Part shown: piece by piece, positions 6,801-9,094 of the stretch
How the letters are laid out: every line of letters begins with the position of its first letter
Numbering within the stretch: position 1 is the stretch's first letter
From: an uncultured Chloroflexota bacterium
Lineage (GTDB): Bacteria; Chloroflexota; Limnocylindria; Limnocylindrales; Limnocylindraceae
Length of the DNA stretch: 9,094 bases
Direction of reading: 5' to 3'
Assembly: GCA_903847005.1 (NCBI GenBank)
Contig: CAINCM010000109.1
Coordinates: 1-9,094, forward strand
The notes under the pieces: model-generated
Database searches by the model: none
Told to the model about the DNA's origin: nothing
Seen by the model: only the letters and a program-made list of their open reading frames with translations
Program-made: the position numbers and the translations under genes

Positions 6801-7226
6801 AAGCTGCACCACCTGGTCGAGGACAAGATCCACGCCCGCTCGACCGGGCCGTACAGCCTCATCACCCAGCAGCCGCTCGGTGGAAAGGCGCAGTTCGGCG
6901 GGCAGCGTTTCGGCGAGATGGAGGTCTGGGCGCTCCAGGCGTACGGCGCCGCAAACATCCTGCAGGAGATCCTCACCGTCAAGTCGGACGACGTGGTCGG
7001 ACGCGTGCAGGCGTACGAGGCGATCGTCAAGGGGGAACGCATCCAGGCGCCTGGCGTGCCGGAGTCGTTCAAGGTGCTCGTGAAGGAGCTCCAGAGCCTC
7101 GGCATCAACGTGGAGATTCTCAACGCCGAGGACGAGCAGATCGAGCTGCTCGAGGATCCGGGTGGATACGCAACGCCGAACCTGGGCATCAATCTGTCGG
7201 GCTTCGAGTCCGGCGCAGACTTCTAG
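3873..7226 (+). CDS. rpoB: DNA-directed RNA polymerase subunit beta
   Basis: This is the complete 1117-aa beta subunit, half of the polymerase catalytic cleft and the rifampicin target. The start is ATG 3873, seven bases after AAGGAG (3860-3865). The rifampicin region (E. coli 507-533) is codons 408-434 and reads [13 protein letters not shown] then [16 protein letters not shown]. Asp417 and Ser432 (E. coli D516, S531) are conserved, but E. coli S522 is Ala423 and H526 is Ser427. Downstream are [21 protein letters not shown], the active-site GYNYEDAI (Glu711-Asp712, equivalent to E. coli 813-814), [12 protein letters not shown] with Lys862 and Lys870 (equivalent to K1065 and K1073), and the C-terminal [19 protein letters not shown]. 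The offset to E. coli numbering is 99 at the rifampicin region, 102 at GYNYED and 203 at Lys862, showing that both large E. coli insertions are absent. The tail [11 protein letters not shown] is actinobacterial-like. Confidence 0.98.
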   Translation: MPSRTNRAGSTGNRKLYSRIPEILEIPNLIDLQTTSFAAFVGPEWIPGATPLPKGTKTFLAELLEEISPIRDFTGKRMELAFLDYEFKDPKVSEEDARTKDATYARPLMVTAELKILETGEIRSQQIYMGDFPWMTSQGTFIINGAERVVVSQLVRSPGVFYTDTVDPVSGRALWSAKVIPNRGAWLEFETSGKDQLYVKVDRKRKLPATSLLRAVGYETNDEIAGLFSRMPSNPEHPYIANTLEKDTTATRSEALVEVYKRLRPGDPPTGDNARSLVENLFFNARRYDLGRVGRYKFTQRLKETAGLMGLELPGDATRTLTREDLAAIVGHLIIANEGGAHRDVTDHLGNRRVRANGELIQNAFRVGLLRMERVIKERMTIQEDDKATPSALVNVRPVVAAMKEFFGGSQLSQFMDQTNPLAELTSKRRLSALGPGGLSRERAGFDVRDVHHSHYGRICPIETPEGPNIGLIGSLATFGRVNDLGFIETPYRRVKEGRVTSDVVYLPADEEERFAIAQANAELDENSHLVGERIYCRKGEGFELVEPSKVEFMDVSPKQVVSVATALIPFLEHDDANRALMGSNMMRQAVPLVSPHSPVVGTGVEGRAARDSGQVVIARRAGVVTSVAADLIVVEPDDASSKKDLDRYILLKFVRSNQGTCLNHRPSVQVGDRVTPGQVIADSMSTDQGELALGQNVVVAYMSWEGYNYEDAIIISERLVREDVFTSIHIEKHETEARETKLGPEEITRDIANVPEELLASLDEKGVIHVGAAVRPGDILVGKITPKGETEVTAEERLLRAIFGEKAREVKDSSLRLPHGERGTVVEVREFLREDADLSAGVNQLVRVSVAQKRKISVGDKMAGRHGNKGVVSRILPVEDMPFLPDGTPVDVILNPLGVPSRMNIGQLLETHLGWALAKQSLKGATPVFDGATEEKIIAELEAAGLPPDGKITLRDGKSGKEFDRPVTVGVTYMLKLHHLVEDKIHARSTGPYSLITQQPLGGKAQFGGQRFGEMEVWALQAYGAANILQEILTVKSDDVVGRVQAYEAIVKGERIQAPGVPESFKVLVKELQSLGINVEILNAEDEQIELLEDPGGYATPNLGINLSGFESGADF

Positions 7227-9094
<1,868 letters not shown>

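Overview
This window is a stretch of core bacterial translation and transcription genes, all on the + strand, in the order 3' end of tuf, rpmG, tRNA-Trp(CCA), secE, nusG, rplK, rplA, rplJ, rplL, rpoB, rpoC (5' part). The DNA is GC-rich with strong G/C bias at third codon positions. Shine-Dalgarno sites are mostly clear (AAGGAG or GGAGG type), and secE, nusG and rplJ start with GTG. RpoB lacks both large insertions found in the E. coli protein, and RpoC carries a long charged coiled-coil insertion in its N-terminal part. RpoB motifs such as VHHSHYG, with the rest of its sequence, point to Chloroflexota (possibly a Limnocylindria-like lineage) or a deep Actinomycetota relative. That placement is inference from memory of the families, not a search result.

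Layout. Positions 1-348 hold the end of EF-Tu, the zinc-ribbon ribosomal protein L33 and a complete tRNA-Trp with encoded CCA. Positions 404-1205 hold SecE (the small essential subunit of the protein-export channel) and NusG (elongation and coupling factor). Positions 1230-2421 hold L11 and L1. A 320-base gene-free stretch (2422-2741) follows. It is dense in inverted repeats and sits where the L10(L12)4 autoregulatory leader is expected. L10 and L7/L12, the ribosomal stalk proteins, occupy 2742-3726. A 146-base gap (3727-3872) holds a strong UUCG-loop hairpin and then a good sigma-A/70-type promoter candidate for rpoB. RpoB is complete (1117 aa). RpoC runs off the right edge after 613 codons, before the catalytic NADFDGD loop.

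The genes form the classic secE-nusG-rplKAJL-rpoBC supercluster, which co-produces ribosomal stalk proteins, RNA polymerase and the NusG factor that links polymerase to the ribosome. The non-coding structure suggests three regulatory blocks: tuf to rplA, rplJL behind a structured leader, and rpoBC behind a hairpin plus its own promoter.

I found no undescribed biological system here; the region is ordinary housekeeping DNA. The points worth a second look are two non-consensus residues in the rifampicin pocket of RpoB, the large RpoC insertion, competing RNA helices in the rplJ leader, and the terminator-like hairpin plus promoter ahead of rpoB.
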